Shown: positions 30,401 to 40,925 of the stretch, one piece after another
Numbering within the stretch: the first letter of the stretch is position 1
Layout of the letters: each line of letters starts with the position of its first letter
Assembly: GCA_963783095.1 (NCBI GenBank)
Contig: CAWAMR010000008.1
Span: forward strand, 372,001 to 436,000
Reading direction: 5' to 3'
DNA: 64,000 nt
DNA from: CAWAMR01 sp963783095
GTDB lineage: Bacteria > Planctomycetota > Planctomycetia > Gemmatales > Gemmataceae
Position numbers and translations under genes: made by a program
The notes under the pieces: generated by a model
Database searches by the model: none
What the model was told of the DNA's origin: nothing
What the model saw: the letters and a program-made list of their open reading frames with translations, nothing else

Positions 30401-31376
30401 TTCAAGTTCGGTATAAGCGGGAAATATCAACTGAATCTGCGGCGAAGGCCGGCCGTTCAGTGGAACGAAGACCGGAGCAGGATGTACTGAAACGGCGTAC
30501 CATTCGGTTTCCGCGTCATTCGCTCTGATCTGAAAGCGAAAATTCCGAATGAGGCGTTGCCCATCGATTCGTAAGGTAAAGGTCGAGACTTTGCCGCCTT
30601 CTTCGACACGCGGAACCGAATACATTTGCTCCTGAGGTGATGCCCCTTCCAACCACAGAACAAGTCTTGCTCGATCGGGAATGACTCCGCGAATTGCAAG
30701 TTTTAATTCGAGAGTCTCGCCGCGCCAGTCGGGTCGGTACCGGCTGCGGTTCGAGTATTTCGATGTGCGTTTTCGCGGGCCAGGGAATTGCATCGTATGG
30801 CCGGGTGAGACGGGCCAGGCTGATTTTTGTTGGAACCGGGGCTGATTGAACGAGCCAGGCAGCTCCACCTGTCAACAAGAATGCGAAGAATATCCAGCGT
30901 TTCGTACCTTTTCGACGAATCGCTTCGTTGAAGTTCAAATCAGTGCATAGTTCGTGAGCGCGTTCGATTGTCTCCCGCCGCAACAGGGGAGAGCTTTGTT
31001 CCGTCTCTTCTTCAGGAACTTCAAAAAACTGAACCGCACTTGCGAGAGAATCATTCAATTCGGGAAACTTGGTCTCGATCCGCAGTGCCATTGTCAAAAG
31101 ACCACCGGCAGATCGACACGGCCGAAGCAACCAATGATAGAAGAAGACTCCTCCGAGAGAAAGAATCGAAACGAGAGCAAAGGCCCTTATGAGTGAGGGA
31201 AGATGATAGCGCCAGTCCAAAAAGGCAGCGAGGGCCGTGGAGACCAATAAGAAACTGAGAAGTTGAGAACCGCCGCGCAAGATCGTGAGAGCACGGTAGC
31301 GGAAACGCACCCCTTGAAGACGTTCGAGCAGGGAAGTCGGTTCGGTATCCTGTTGAGGTACGAGCGTGAGCGGCAT
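27406..31376 (-). CDS. Very large DUF4175-like membrane and coiled-coil protein, frame broken about five times
   Basis: The start at 31376 (MPLTLVPQQDTEPTSLLERLQ) has GGGGAAGGAT directly upstream. The N-terminal ~220 residues hold membrane helices (LLSFLLVSTALAAFLDW, FALVSILSLGGVFFYHWLL, WIFFAFLLTGGAAWLV), then a long beta-sandwich region (RARLVLWLEGASPQEQMYSV, PAPVFVPLNGRPSPQIQLIFPAY, PLVVLPTAEITLQANATD) and more than 500 residues of coiled coil (EKEDLLQKKEAQAKKLADEA, DELQKLVREQEELRRETEEF). This order is that of DUF4175-type proteins. Breaks lie near 30750, 29180, 28260, 27890 and 27450; the last frame ends SPPEDTP with its stop overlapping the next start. Total ~1,320 codons. Function unknown, probably envelope-associated. 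Confidence 0.72.
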
Positions 31377-31517
31377 ATCCTTCCCCGGAGTAAAAAATCT
31401 CCTATTAGTGTAACCGGCACAACCGGATGAAGCAATCACCCAATGAGAAGGAAATGCCTATTCCCAATAGCAGCGGTACAATATAGAGTTGGAGGAGGAT
31501 TGAAGGAGGGATGATCC

Positions 31518-31595
31518 ATGTCCACCACGAAGACGATCCAAGAAATCAATCGCGAGCTTGCCAACCAAATCAACGCGGAAGCGCGAGCCGTTTGA
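31518..31595 (+). pseudogene. Truncated start of a small hypothetical protein
   Basis: The frame MSTTKTIQEINRELANQINAEARAV has a strong GGAGG ribosome-binding site. The opening recalls DUF5678-like planctomycete proteins that continue well beyond 25 residues; here the frame ends and overlaps the next start (TGATG). Confidence 0.4.
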
Positions 31596-31888
31596 TGAGC
31601 AGCAAACTACCACTCAACCTGGATGACCTTCTCCGACAGCGAACCGTCGAGTGCGATCGGATCGAGTACAAGGCGGGCTGGAACCCGGATGCCGTGGTGC
31701 GCACTCTTTGCGCCTTCGCCAACGACTTCGAAAACCTGGGCGGCGGGTACGTCGTCATCGGCCAGGACTGCGACGAACACGGCCAGCCGATTTTTCCTCC
31801 GGTCGGCCTGAACGACAGCCAACTCGACCCGATCCAGCGGGAACTGCTGGGCTACTGCAACCAAATTCAGCCGAGCTACTTCCCGATA
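31595..31888 (+). pseudogene. AlbA_2/Schlafen-type domain protein, cut by an insertion sequence
   Basis: MSSKLPLNLDDLLRQRTVECDRIEYKAGWN.. and LCAFANDFENLGGGYVVIGQD match the N-terminal AlbA_2 (divergent AAA/Schlafen) domain often fused to RecG-like C-termini. The match ends at QPSYFPI, exactly at the left terminal repeat of the insertion sequence (31889). The sequence beyond the right end does not clearly resume the AlbA_2 protein. The gene is dead as read. Confidence 0.72.
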
Positions 31889-31910
31889 GGGTGGAATCTC
31901 TCTGGTGCGC
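31889..31910. repeat. Left terminal inverted repeat of the insertion sequence
   Basis: 22 nt, exact reverse complement of 33609-33630. Confidence 0.9.
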
Positions 31911-31914
31911 CTGA

Positions 31915-33482
31915 TTATGCCGCCCGTTTTGCGATCTTTTGGCCTGCACCTGCTTTACCCCCCATTATACGAGGTTGTTCTGTCCTTATCTGCGGCTGCT
32001 TACGAGCCTTCAGCACTCGCGCGTACGCCGCTTCCCAAACACCGCTGAGTTGCAGAACTCGGAACACCAAAATCGTTTGCGCCCCTGCTTTTTTCCAGCG
32101 CATGCCACTGAGCTTCAGACGCTGCGTGTAAACCGTCTTGCACGCCGCTTCTGTCACCCCGCTGCCCCGAGGCATTCCCAAACGTTTGTACTCGTCATAG
32201 CACATGTACTTCATCCGCTTGCGCAAGTATCGGTAGGCCTTCTGGAACGCCTCTCGTTTCTTCGCCGAAAGACCGACCTGATCCCGCAACGCCGCCGCCG
32301 AGTGTAGCACTCGATTCACGCCACGCGGTTTGCGAAGCATCCATCTCAGCATCTTCCACGCCCAACTCTTGCCGCGTTTGTTACTACCGAAGAGCAACTC
32401 CGCCATCTGCCAGACGCGTTGACTGGCGTGGTAATAATCGACAACGCGCAGCCACTGAAGCGCTCGCCCGTTCGGGGATGGACCATCTGGGCCAGCACTT
32501 TTTGGTAGTAACCGGCTTCGCCGTGGCCGGCATCGGTGACATAGCACAGTCGGGGTAACGACTGATCCCAACGACGCAAGATGTCTTGGAGCAAGCGCGT
32601 CAACGCCGCACTCATCGTCTCTTGACCCAACTCGGGTACGTAAGCCAGGTAGACCGTGCCCAAGCGTTTGCCACGCCGGTCCAAGACACTGACCGTGCCG
32701 GTGGTGGCCACTTCAAAGGAGCAACATTTTTTATAACGCAATCCCAGGGTGACCCCATCGCGTCCGACACACAACACCGGTTTATGTCGGCCTCGTGATG
32801 GTTCCGCCTGTCGGAGCCACTGAAGGACTTGCTCGACTTGAGCATCGTGTTGCTGGGGTGCCAACTCGGCCGCCATGGCGTTGCTGAAGAGTCGCAACTT
32901 CTTGACTCCCCAACCCACCGCGCACTCCTGCCGCAATCGCTTCAAAACCCGTTTCTGGGTCGCCCCGGCTTCGCCGAGCAACTCGGAAACGCGCTCGCTT
33001 AATGCCGGGCTGGCTCCCTGAACGAGCCCCAAGGCTAATGCCAACGGAAAGATCGAGGGCTCTCCGCCCTTGACCTTATCGCGGTAGCCGACACGCCAAA
33101 GCTGGATTTGCCCGAAGAGGGTCCAGGCGTTCTGCGACGTCTTGCGGTTGAGCCGAGTGTAGGAATCACCCTCAAACTGTGCATGCTTGGGTAGTTCATC
33201 CACGGCAGCAGGCTCTCGATGATTGTAAACGCACTGAACCAACTGTCGGCCGGCTTCACGAAGATGCTTCTGAAGTTCTCGCTCAAACGTCTGAGTGCCC
33301 GATGGCGTGACGGGCTGCGTGAGGAACTCTGCGAGGAACTTCCGTAGGTCTTGAGCGATCAGATCCAGGACATCATCGAGATCGGGTGTGCGGTCTTTCT
33401 CCTCATCGAGATCATCCGGCAACTTGGGCAACTTGGGAGTTGCAGTTGCCAAACTCAGAAGCAGATAGATAGAGTAGTTCAT
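31915..33482 (-). CDS. ISKra4-family transposase, frame broken once
   Basis: The start at 33482 (MNYSIYLLLSLATATPKL) has AAGGAA 7 nt upstream. The first part includes LCVGRDGVTLGLRYKKC, GTVYLAYVPELGQETMSAAL and LCYVTDAGHGEAGYYQKVLAQMVHPRTG. After a frame shift near 32510 come EWLRVVDYYHASQRVWQMAELLFG-type sequence (WLRVVDYYHASQRVWQMA), PRGSGVTEAACKTVYTQRLKLSGMRWKKAGAQTIL and LSGVWEAAYARVL. The last motif (G-S-G-V-T-E-A-x-C-K...S-G-M-R-W) is characteristic of ISKra4 transposases. The Asp/Asp/Glu residues appear present (DGVTL, DAGHG, TEAACK). If the frame shift is real the element is immobile. Confidence 0.85.
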
Positions 33483-33608
33483 GCGGCGTTCCTTCGCACG
33501 TGTTGTTCTGGTAAACACTACGAGACGAGGAACGCCGCATTTTTTCAAGATCAAAAGGAACTCAAGGGGTTATTCAGCGCTGGATGCTCGAAAAACCCGA
33601 GACTTTTC

Positions 33609-33630
33609 GCGCACCAGAGAGATTCCACCC
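33609..33630. repeat. Right terminal inverted repeat of the insertion sequence
   Basis: 22 nt, exact reverse complement of 31889-31910. Confidence 0.9.
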
Positions 33631-33632
33631 CA

Positions 33633-33758
33633 ATAGAACAACGTCTCTGGTCCGTCCTGTTGACGGATCAACTCGATCGCAGGGCAATTGCGAATTACCA
33701 CCCGCTGCAATCTCGCGTGAACTGGCAGCAGCCCTTCGACGGTGGAAAGCTAGGCTAG
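33633..33758 (+). pseudogene. Gene remnant right of the insertion sequence
   Basis: An open stretch reads IEQRLWSVLLTDQLDRRAIANYHPLQSRVNWQQPFDGGKLG and stops, with protein-like composition but no start. It ends within 4 bp of the truncated methylase end on the other strand. Family not recognised. Probably the tail of an interrupted gene. Confidence 0.35.
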
Positions 33759-34198
33759 GCGGATGCCTCTGCATTCATTCCCCGCCGAATTCTTGTTCTC
33801 GTCAGCGGCGAGAAGCAATCCATCCGACCAGCCATCGACTGCCGACAACGGATGAAGAACGCCACCGCCGCACCAATCATGCCAGAATGCCGTGCTGATT
33901 TGCCCGATACTTCCCATTCCACTTCGGAGAGCGGGGTAGCATCAATCCGACGTTTGAACTCCGCAAATGACTTTTTACCCTGAAGGCAAGGCCAGAAGTT
34001 TGACAGTTCGTGATGGATGTCGTTGACTATTTCCGAAACGCCTCCTGGGTTCTTGGCAAACAACACCGACCCACCGCCGAAAAAAGGTTCGACGTAGTGA
34101 GTGTGCCTCGGCATCAACGCGACGATTTTCAAGGCAAGGTAGTGCTTGCCTCCATGCCATTTGAGGGGTGAAGAAACTCGGATCGAATTCGCGGCCAT
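33755..34198 (-). pseudogene. D12-class adenine-specific DNA methyltransferase, C-terminus missing
   Basis: The start at 34198 (MAANSIRVSSPLKWHGGKHYLA) has GGGAG 6 nt upstream. KWHGGK and THYVEPFFGGGSVLF are the SAM-binding motifs of Dam-type (D12) N6-adenine methyltransferases, and AVAFFIRCRQSMAGR is typical of phage- and restriction-associated members. The frame stops after RIRRGMNAEASA, before the catalytic DPPY motif, which is absent. It therefore cannot methylate as read. The stop coincides with the end of the neighbouring remnant, suggesting recombination. Confidence 0.72.
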
Positions 34199-34388
34199 GT
34201 TAGACTCCCAGCGTTGGATTTGCGAGCCTAACGAAAACCTCATTCGGGCGCAAGTCGGATCGCTGGTGGCCCCTCCCCCAAAGAAGGGGATTGCTGGTGG
34301 CCGTCGTGATCAAGATGGGCTGAATATCCTGCAAGTTCTAGTCGGAACCTGGATTACAACTGTCGATTGAAAATGCAGCTTGGGTTTG

Positions 34389-34676
34389 TTATCCCAATGG
34401 GAGTTCAAGCAATTCCTTGACCAGGATCGTCGCTACCTGGTTCAGAAGCGAATTTTCATTCCAGTCTGCATGACTGGCGAACGCGCGCACGTGCCGGCGG
34501 GCCGGCCACTGGTTTTCGATTACGGGGAGTTGCAGGTGTTCAAAGAAGGTAGTTGCCTTGCGGCCCGGCCGCGATTCGCTCGATCGACACGGTGAACGTA
34601 TGGAGAAGTGGCAACCCGGTTGGATCCACCAAAGACGGAATTTGAACCTGTTGGCGGATGACTTTTCGGCCAACAC
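34389..34676 (-). pseudogene. C-terminal remnant of an unrecognised gene
   Basis: The minus strand reads FEHLQLPVIENQWPARRHVRAFASHA and SLLNQVATILVKELLELPLG, preceded in another frame by RLWWIQPGLPLLHTFTVSIERIAAG. Together these look like a coding tail with one frame break. No start and no family recognised. The rest of 34244-35134 holds only this and the tRNA-arm repeat. Confidence 0.3.
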
Positions 34677-34751
34677 AGAAGCAAATGTGTTGTTCCGAGA
34701 TTATTCCGATTTAGCTCTATGGGCTTGTCCCATCAACGGAACTGCATATCT

Positions 34752-34931
34752 CGGAAGTTCCGTAAATTCTAGCAGTTACAATCTATGCCGTGAAATAGCT
34801 CGCAGAATCTATTGCAAAGATTTCCAGTCGATGTAAACTACGGATGCTAACGGGGTTTCATCGAGTTTTTAGGGATTTTCTCGTCTGTTTCCAAAACCGT
34901 TATTCCCCGGTTCGAATCCGGGCGATGCCTC
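34752..34931 (+). repeat. tRNA-arm-containing repeat, copy A
   Basis: This ~180-nt sequence matches 48360-48541 over nearly its whole length (GGAAGTTCCGT, AGCAGTTACAATCTAT, GAAATAGCTCGCA, GATGTAAACTACGGATGCTA, TTTTCTCGTCTGTTT) and ends with CCCGGTTCGAATCCGGG at 34906-34922, identical to a tRNA T-stem-loop. No full tRNA cloverleaf precedes it. Reads as the 3' end of a tRNA carried with flanking DNA. Confidence 0.7.
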
Positions 34932-35134
34932 TGAAAGTAACTCATTACCGAATCGTATTTTACGATTACCTTTGCCGCCACGCTGCAATCCCATGCTTCG
35001 TCGTCGGGGCGGGGCGTCGTCGGCTGGCCAGTAGCCCTCCGGCCGCGGGGGCAAAAGCGTCAAAATCACACTTCACCTTGAGCGCGATCCATGCGGCGAT
35101 AGATTCTCTGGCAAGGGAAACAGCCCGTCATAAG

Positions 35135-38100
35135 CTACGGAAGAGTGGATTTCGGGATCGTCGGCATACGCAGCACATATATCGTGCCATCAGGATTTGC
35201 CGTGATGATGTATCGAGCTTCCGGGGTCAGCGCAACACCATGCAGAGGTTTCCCGACAGGGAAAAGCCGAATCTCCTTCCCGATGGGCGAAGCTGCCGTC
35301 ATGTCCCAGACACGGATGGTACCGTCCTCGCTGCCGTGAGAGATGATCGCCTTACCATCCGCACGCCAGCAGAAGTTCTCGATGGCCCCCCGATGACCTG
35401 TCAAGGTCTCTTTCAAATCGCCGGACACTACATCCCAGATCCGGATCGTGTTATCGTTCGAGGACGATGCAAGGGTTCGTCCATCGGGGTGGAAAGCCAC
35501 AAACCGGATGTCACTCTGGTGACCTTTCAAAACTTTCAGTTCCCACCCCGTGCCGGTGTTCCACAAATGGACCGCTCCGTCGTTGCCGCCGCAGGCGAGT
35601 AATTTCCCATCGGGAGACAGGGCAAGACCGTTGACGGTGGCAGCAGGTAACGTAAAGGATCGAATCCGCCTTCCCGATTGCGTCTCCCAGAGAACTATTG
35701 TACCTTCCCCGATCCCTGTTGAGGCTAACAATTGCCCAGCCGCGCTGAAACTTAGCCTTGAGATGTTGCGATGAGGACTGGCCAGTGTGTTTATTAATTT
35801 GCCCTCGGTACTTTCCCAGAGTTTGATAATCCCTTCCGACTCAGCGGTAGCCAGCATGCCGCCGACAGGATTAAAGAGGACATCTCGGACCACCGCTGGC
35901 TGACGAAACGGTTGCTTCCGAAACTTCCCCGTCTCCAGGTTCCATAGCAACAATTGTCCATCTTGTCCTCGGGAAGCCAGAGTCTTGCCATCTGGGCTGA
36001 CGGCAACACCCAAAACCTGGCCTCTATGGCCCTCAACAAAGCCCAACTCCCGACCCGAGGCCGTATCCCAGATTCGGACACTCTCGTCCAGAGATCCGCT
36101 GACGACTTTCTTCCCGTCTTCGCTAAAGGCCAGAGAAGTGACGTGGCCAAAGTGGCCAGACAGTGTGGCAAGCAACTTCCCATCCTCGGGATCCCACAGC
36201 CGAATCGCGGTATCGCCAAAGCCGGTGTCGGGACCACCGCCGGTGGCGATCGTTTTTCCATTCTTGGACCAGGCGACCGCGAAGATACTCGTATCGTGCC
36301 CGCGGAGTCCAATCAGTTCTTTCCCGGTTTCCGCATCCCAGATCCGGGCGACGCGATCGTACTGAGCGCTGCTGACAACGCGCTTCCCGTCGGGGCTGAA
36401 GGCGACACTGCGAACCCAAGGAAATGGATGCCCCCCAAAAGATGCCATCTGGTGGCCCTTGTGCGCATCCCAGACCCTTGAGGTTCCGTCCGCGCTGCAA
36501 GTAGCGACTTTGCTACCGTCCGGGCTAAAGGTCACGTCGGTAAGTTCGGTTGTGTGCCCTTTCAATTCAAAAAGAACCTTGCGCTCCCGCCAATCCCAGA
36601 TTTTGGCGCTCGTGTCGTGACTTGCAGTGACAAGGCGCGAACCATCCGGGCTGAACGACACGGCGCGAACCACATTGGAATGATCGTTCAGGGTGAAAAT
36701 TTCTTTGCCACTTTCGACGTCCCACACCTTGGCGGTTTTGTCGCGGCTTCCGGAGGCCAACTGTTTACCATCGGTACTGAATGCCAAGCTTATTATCGGC
36801 GCTTCGTGACCTTTGAAGGTGTGAACCACGGCACCTGTGAGCATGTCCCAGATGATCGCATCATTTGAATTCGACGAAGTTGTCGCCAGATATTTTCCGT
36901 TGGGACTGAGACGAACGCTGTTCACGGTTCCTGACTGGCGAAAGCGCGGAACGCCGCCCAGGACAGAGACAAGCTCCAGAGGAGCTCTTTGGGGATCGCC
37001 CCGGCCTGCCTGGGCCAATACCGCCGGCTGGATCCCATCTCGTTTGAGTGCATCCGCAGGGCTGGGTCGTTTCAGCAATTCCTCGGTTTTGGGAAGCTGC
37101 GTGGCGGGAACAGCCTGAGCCTCTTTCTCGACAAAGGGAACCCGCAAAATCGAGATCGTCCCATTCCAGTTGGCAGTTGCCAGGTATTTGCCTTCCGGGG
37201 AAAAGGCGGCGCTCTGGACTCCGATCGAGTGGATGCCGCAGGCGTGGTTGCCGATTTCCATTCCGAAATTCTTGCCGGTTTCCCAATCCCAGAGGCGCAC
37301 CGTTCCATCGTTCGAAGCTGTGGCGATCAGATTGTCCAGAGGATGGAAAGCCAGACTGGTCACGTGTTGGTTGTGTGCTTTGTATTCGGTCAATCGCCTG
37401 CCGGCTTCGACGTCCCAAACCAATACCTTTCCATTCGGCTTGTTCGTCCCCGCCGCCAGTCGTCGTCCGTCCCGGCTAAAAGAGAGATTCAGGAAATAAC
37501 TTTCTTTACACGTTCCGATATCGCGAATCTCCCTGGTTTCGAGATTCAAGATACGAACGGCATAATCGTGTCCAGCAGATGCCAAAAATTTACCATCGGG
37601 GCTGAATGTCACAGCCCGAACGGTTGTCTGATGGACCTGTGTACTGTATTGTTGCTTGGAGGTTTCCAGATCCCAAACAACGATACTCCCCTTTTCGGTT
37701 CCGAAAGCGATCGTTTCACTGTCGGCACGGAACGTCACGTTCGTCGGCTCTTTGGAACCAGTCAACCTGCGGTAGACTTTCCCGGTGTCCACGATCCAGA
37801 TGATGATCTCGCCATCCATGCTCGCGGAAGCAAGATATTTTCCGTTCGGACTAAAGCCCACGAATCGGACCTGTCCCGTGTGTTGTTGAAGGACTCGGAA
37901 GGTCGGCTGACCTGCCCCCCGCTGCCAATTGCGCAAATCCCATAAACGAACTGTCCGATCCTGACCCGCCGAGGCAAGTGTCTTGCCATCCGGACTGAAG
38001 GCCACGCTGTCAACCTCACAAGTGTGACCTTCACGCGAGTCTTCCTTGCCGGTCGCCGTGTCGTATGCGCGTCGGCCGTAGACCGGAGTGTCCAGTTGAG

Positions 38101-40871
38101 TTTCGAACAGAGTTTTCCCATCCCCACTGAGGGAATAGTCCACCCATCCCCCCCGACCTTGCAACGTCCACTCGCCCAGAGGCTTCCAGGTTGCAACGTC
38201 CCATCGTGAAATAATGTGCGCAGCATTGGGAGCACTATGCGGATGCTGCTTCCGTCCCGCCAACATGGTCTTGCCGCCATCCACAAATCCAAACCAACCG
38301 GCCGGCCCATCGAATGTACGGACTTCCGCGAACCCATCCGTATTCCACAGTCTCCATTCGTCGTCGCTGCCGCAGACAAGCCACTTCCGATCGGGTGTAA
38401 AGGCGACATTGAGCTGGTCAGGATTTTTGAAGCCATTGATACTGTGAACTTCAGTTCCAGTCTCTGAATTCCAGATTCTGACCGAATGGTCTCCACCCCC
38501 CCCATTGCACCCCGCGATAATCTGCTTGCCATCCAGACTGAAAAGCAAGCTCCGGACAATAAAGTGGAGTTCGATGGAATGGATGATCTTGCCTGTTTCC
38601 GCGTCCCAGACTTTCATGAACCGATCGGCTCCTGCTGTGACAATACGCTGACCATCCGAGCTAAACGCGCAGCGGACGCCCAGACCCCGCGTGAAACTTT
38701 GGGTGTGGCCGCCCAGTGAGTGAAGGAATCGTCCCGTTGCTACATCCCAGACGGTTACAGACACCTCTTCTTGAGGGCCATCGTGTTTCCATCCCTCCGG
38801 CGACCAACCTGCAACTCGTTTGCTGTCCGGGCTGAATACTGCCTGGACATTCGGGTTCGGGTGCCCCATCAGTTTTCGCAAGAACCGGCCTGTTTGACCA
38901 TCGAGAAGCACGAGACAATGAGGTTGGGATACTGCGACGAATTTTCCATCTGGACTTCGAACCGAGCCTGCCGGGAGCAACTTGGTATCGCCAAACATGG
39001 CCACCAGTTCTTCCGGTGCTTCACGGGGATCGCCGTTTCCTGCGGCGAGCAACCAGTTTGAAACGACTTCGCGTTTTCGCCCATCGAATGGACTGGGCAT
39101 TTTTGCGAGTTCTTCGGGAACCGGTGTCTTCGTCGGGATGATCGCTGGCCATAACATGGTAACTTTGATGGGTGTCTTGTCGTTGCGAACGATCTTGAAC
39201 TCTCGGACTTTCACCATGAGCCCGGAATCGTCGCTTACCGCGATTTCGTATTCACCGGTCGGGAGACCTTTCGCAGTGTTCTTCCCTTCCAGGGTCAGTT
39301 CATAGTTGCGCTTGTTGGTTTTGTCGATGATCAGAAGTTTTTTGCCTTTGACCCGGGCATCCACCTCGTCGCCATCGACCTCGACAACCAGAGTACCTTC
39401 CGGCGTTTCCACCTTCAGTAACCAGAAACCACCCCCTAACAATAACGTGATCACGCAGATTGCGATCCACGGGAAGGTCCCCTTTCGTAAACGAAAGGGT
39501 GCCTGCTTGGGAGCGGCAACTTGAACGGAATCATTGATCCGGGCGAAGGGATCGCCTGAAGTCACCGATTGCGTGATCGGTTCAACAACCGGCTGTATCA
39601 ACGGCACGAATTCCGCCGGTGGAAACGAAGTCGTTGTCCTTTCCGCTTCAACAGCAAGCATTCTCTCGAGTTGCTGAATCGCCTGTGCGACTTCTTTGCC
39701 GGTCGAGAAACGTTTGGTGGGTTCTTTCTCCAACAAACGCATGGTCAGGTCAACCAACTCGAGCGGTATGGTGGAGTTGAAATCGCGAATCGGCTTGGGA
39801 GTTTCGATCGCCAGCGCCGTGAGAAGTGCCATGATGTCCTTGCCATGAAAAGGTTGTTTGCCGGTGCAGAGCCGATACAGAATGCAGCCGAGACTGAACA
39901 AATCTGCTCGACCGTCAACTTGGTTGCCTGCTGCCTGTTCCGGGGCCATGAAGTTGGGTGTCCCCAAGATCATGCCGCTCTGGGTCAGTTGGGTTTGCTC
40001 ACTGGTGGGAAGCGCCAGACCAAAATCGAGAATCTTGACGCGGGCCGTCTCTTCTTCAATCCAGATATTACCGGGCTTGATGTCGCGATGAATCAACCCG
40101 CGTTTGTGCGCAGCGTCCAGACCCAGAGCGATCTCTCGACCCACTCGAAGGATTTGCTCGAGTTTCAATGGCCTGTTCGCTTTGAGGAGTTTGTCGAGCG
40201 ATGCTCCCCTCAACAACGGCATCGCCAAATAGGGGACGCCGCGATCTTCATCGACAGCGTGGATACTAATAATGTGATCGTGTTCGATCGCGGCCGTGAC
40301 CCGAGCCTCGCGCAGAAAGCGGTCACGAGCACCAGGCCTTCTCGCAGCTTCCGGTTTCATGACTTTCAAGGCGACCATTCGCTGCAACTTGGGATCTTCC
40401 GCCTGAAAGACGATTCCCATGCCGCCATTCCCCAGTACCTTCAACACCCGATAAGAGCCTAGCCGGCCAATCTCACCTGGCTGTTCGGGTGGAGCGAGAA
40501 AGTCGAAACTCGATGTGTCCTCAACTGCGCCTGAGATTTGACGACGCGCCCGGCGAGGTGCAGTCCTGGGTCGGAGTCGGCACGTCATCCGATTTGGGAA
40601 GGATCGTTTGTGTGTTGGTAGGCAGCTTGTTGAATCGTTCGACGAACGACTCCACATCTTGTTCGAAGGTCTGATCGGGAATCGTTTCTCGCTTGTGAAA
40701 CTCTTCCGCGAGCGTGTCTTCAACCCTGAGACTCAGGACCAAATCGGCACAGGTTTCACAGGACTCCAGATGAGCCGCGAGCGGTTCGACGTCCATAGTC
40801 GAAAAGTCCCCCTGGAGAAGACTTTCCCAAATTGCGCACGGCGGACAGATAGTTCTGGAAGTCATGGACAT
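35135..40871 (-). CDS. Giant Ser/Thr protein kinase with N-terminal zinc-finger-like segment and C-terminal WD40 repeats
   Basis: The N-terminus (ICPPCAIWESLLQGDF, LAAHLESCETCADLVL) has an HxxxCxxC pattern like zinc-binding anti-sigma domains. After a frame change near 40540 comes a complete kinase: YRVLKVLGNGGMGIVF, VALKVMK, LIHRDIKPGNIWI, ILDFGLA, GTPNFMAPEQA. One membrane helix (WIAICVITLLLGGGFWLL) separates it from about 1,300 residues of WD40-like repeats (FSPDGKFLASAGHD, IRLWD, VRIWD), in two blocks split by short homologous linkers (KMPSPFDGRKREVVSNWLLAAG and KRPSPADALKRDGIQPAVLA). Kinase inside, propellers outside. It closes the sigma-factor/solenoid locus, and a promoter-like motif lies 19 bp upstream. 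About 1,910 residues. Confidence 0.9.
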
Positions 40872-40889
40872 TTTCCCCCTTACCTAAAA

Positions 40890-40921
40890 GATATGCGCAC
40901 AATGAGAGAATCTATACGCGC
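40890..40921 (-). promoter_or_regulatory. 32-nt bipartite promoter-like motif before the kinase gene
   Basis: On the plus strand GATATGCGC, 9 variable nt, GAATCTATACGCGC. The same bipartite sequence with the same 32-nt length recurs at 47135-47166. Read on the minus strand it gives GCGCGTATAGATTC...GCGCATATC, followed within 20 nt by AGGTAAGGGGG and the kinase ATG, the spacing expected of an extracytoplasmic-sigma promoter with a short leader. Confidence 0.6.
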
Positions 40922-40925
40922 TGGA

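Larger units (their letters stand above)
31889..33630 (-). mobile_element. Insertion sequence of ISKra4 type
   Basis: Perfect 22-bp terminal inverted repeats lie at 31889-31910 and 33609-33630 (core GGTGGAATCTCTCTGGTGCG). The element is 1,742 bp and holds one transposase gene. No convincing target duplication: flanks read CCCGATA on the left and CAATAGA on the right. The insertion interrupts an AlbA_2-domain gene. Confidence 0.88.

Noticed and set aside
39569..40462. 297-residue open frame opposite the kinase domain
   Set aside because: The opposite strand carries all kinase motifs; the plus frame is its shadow.
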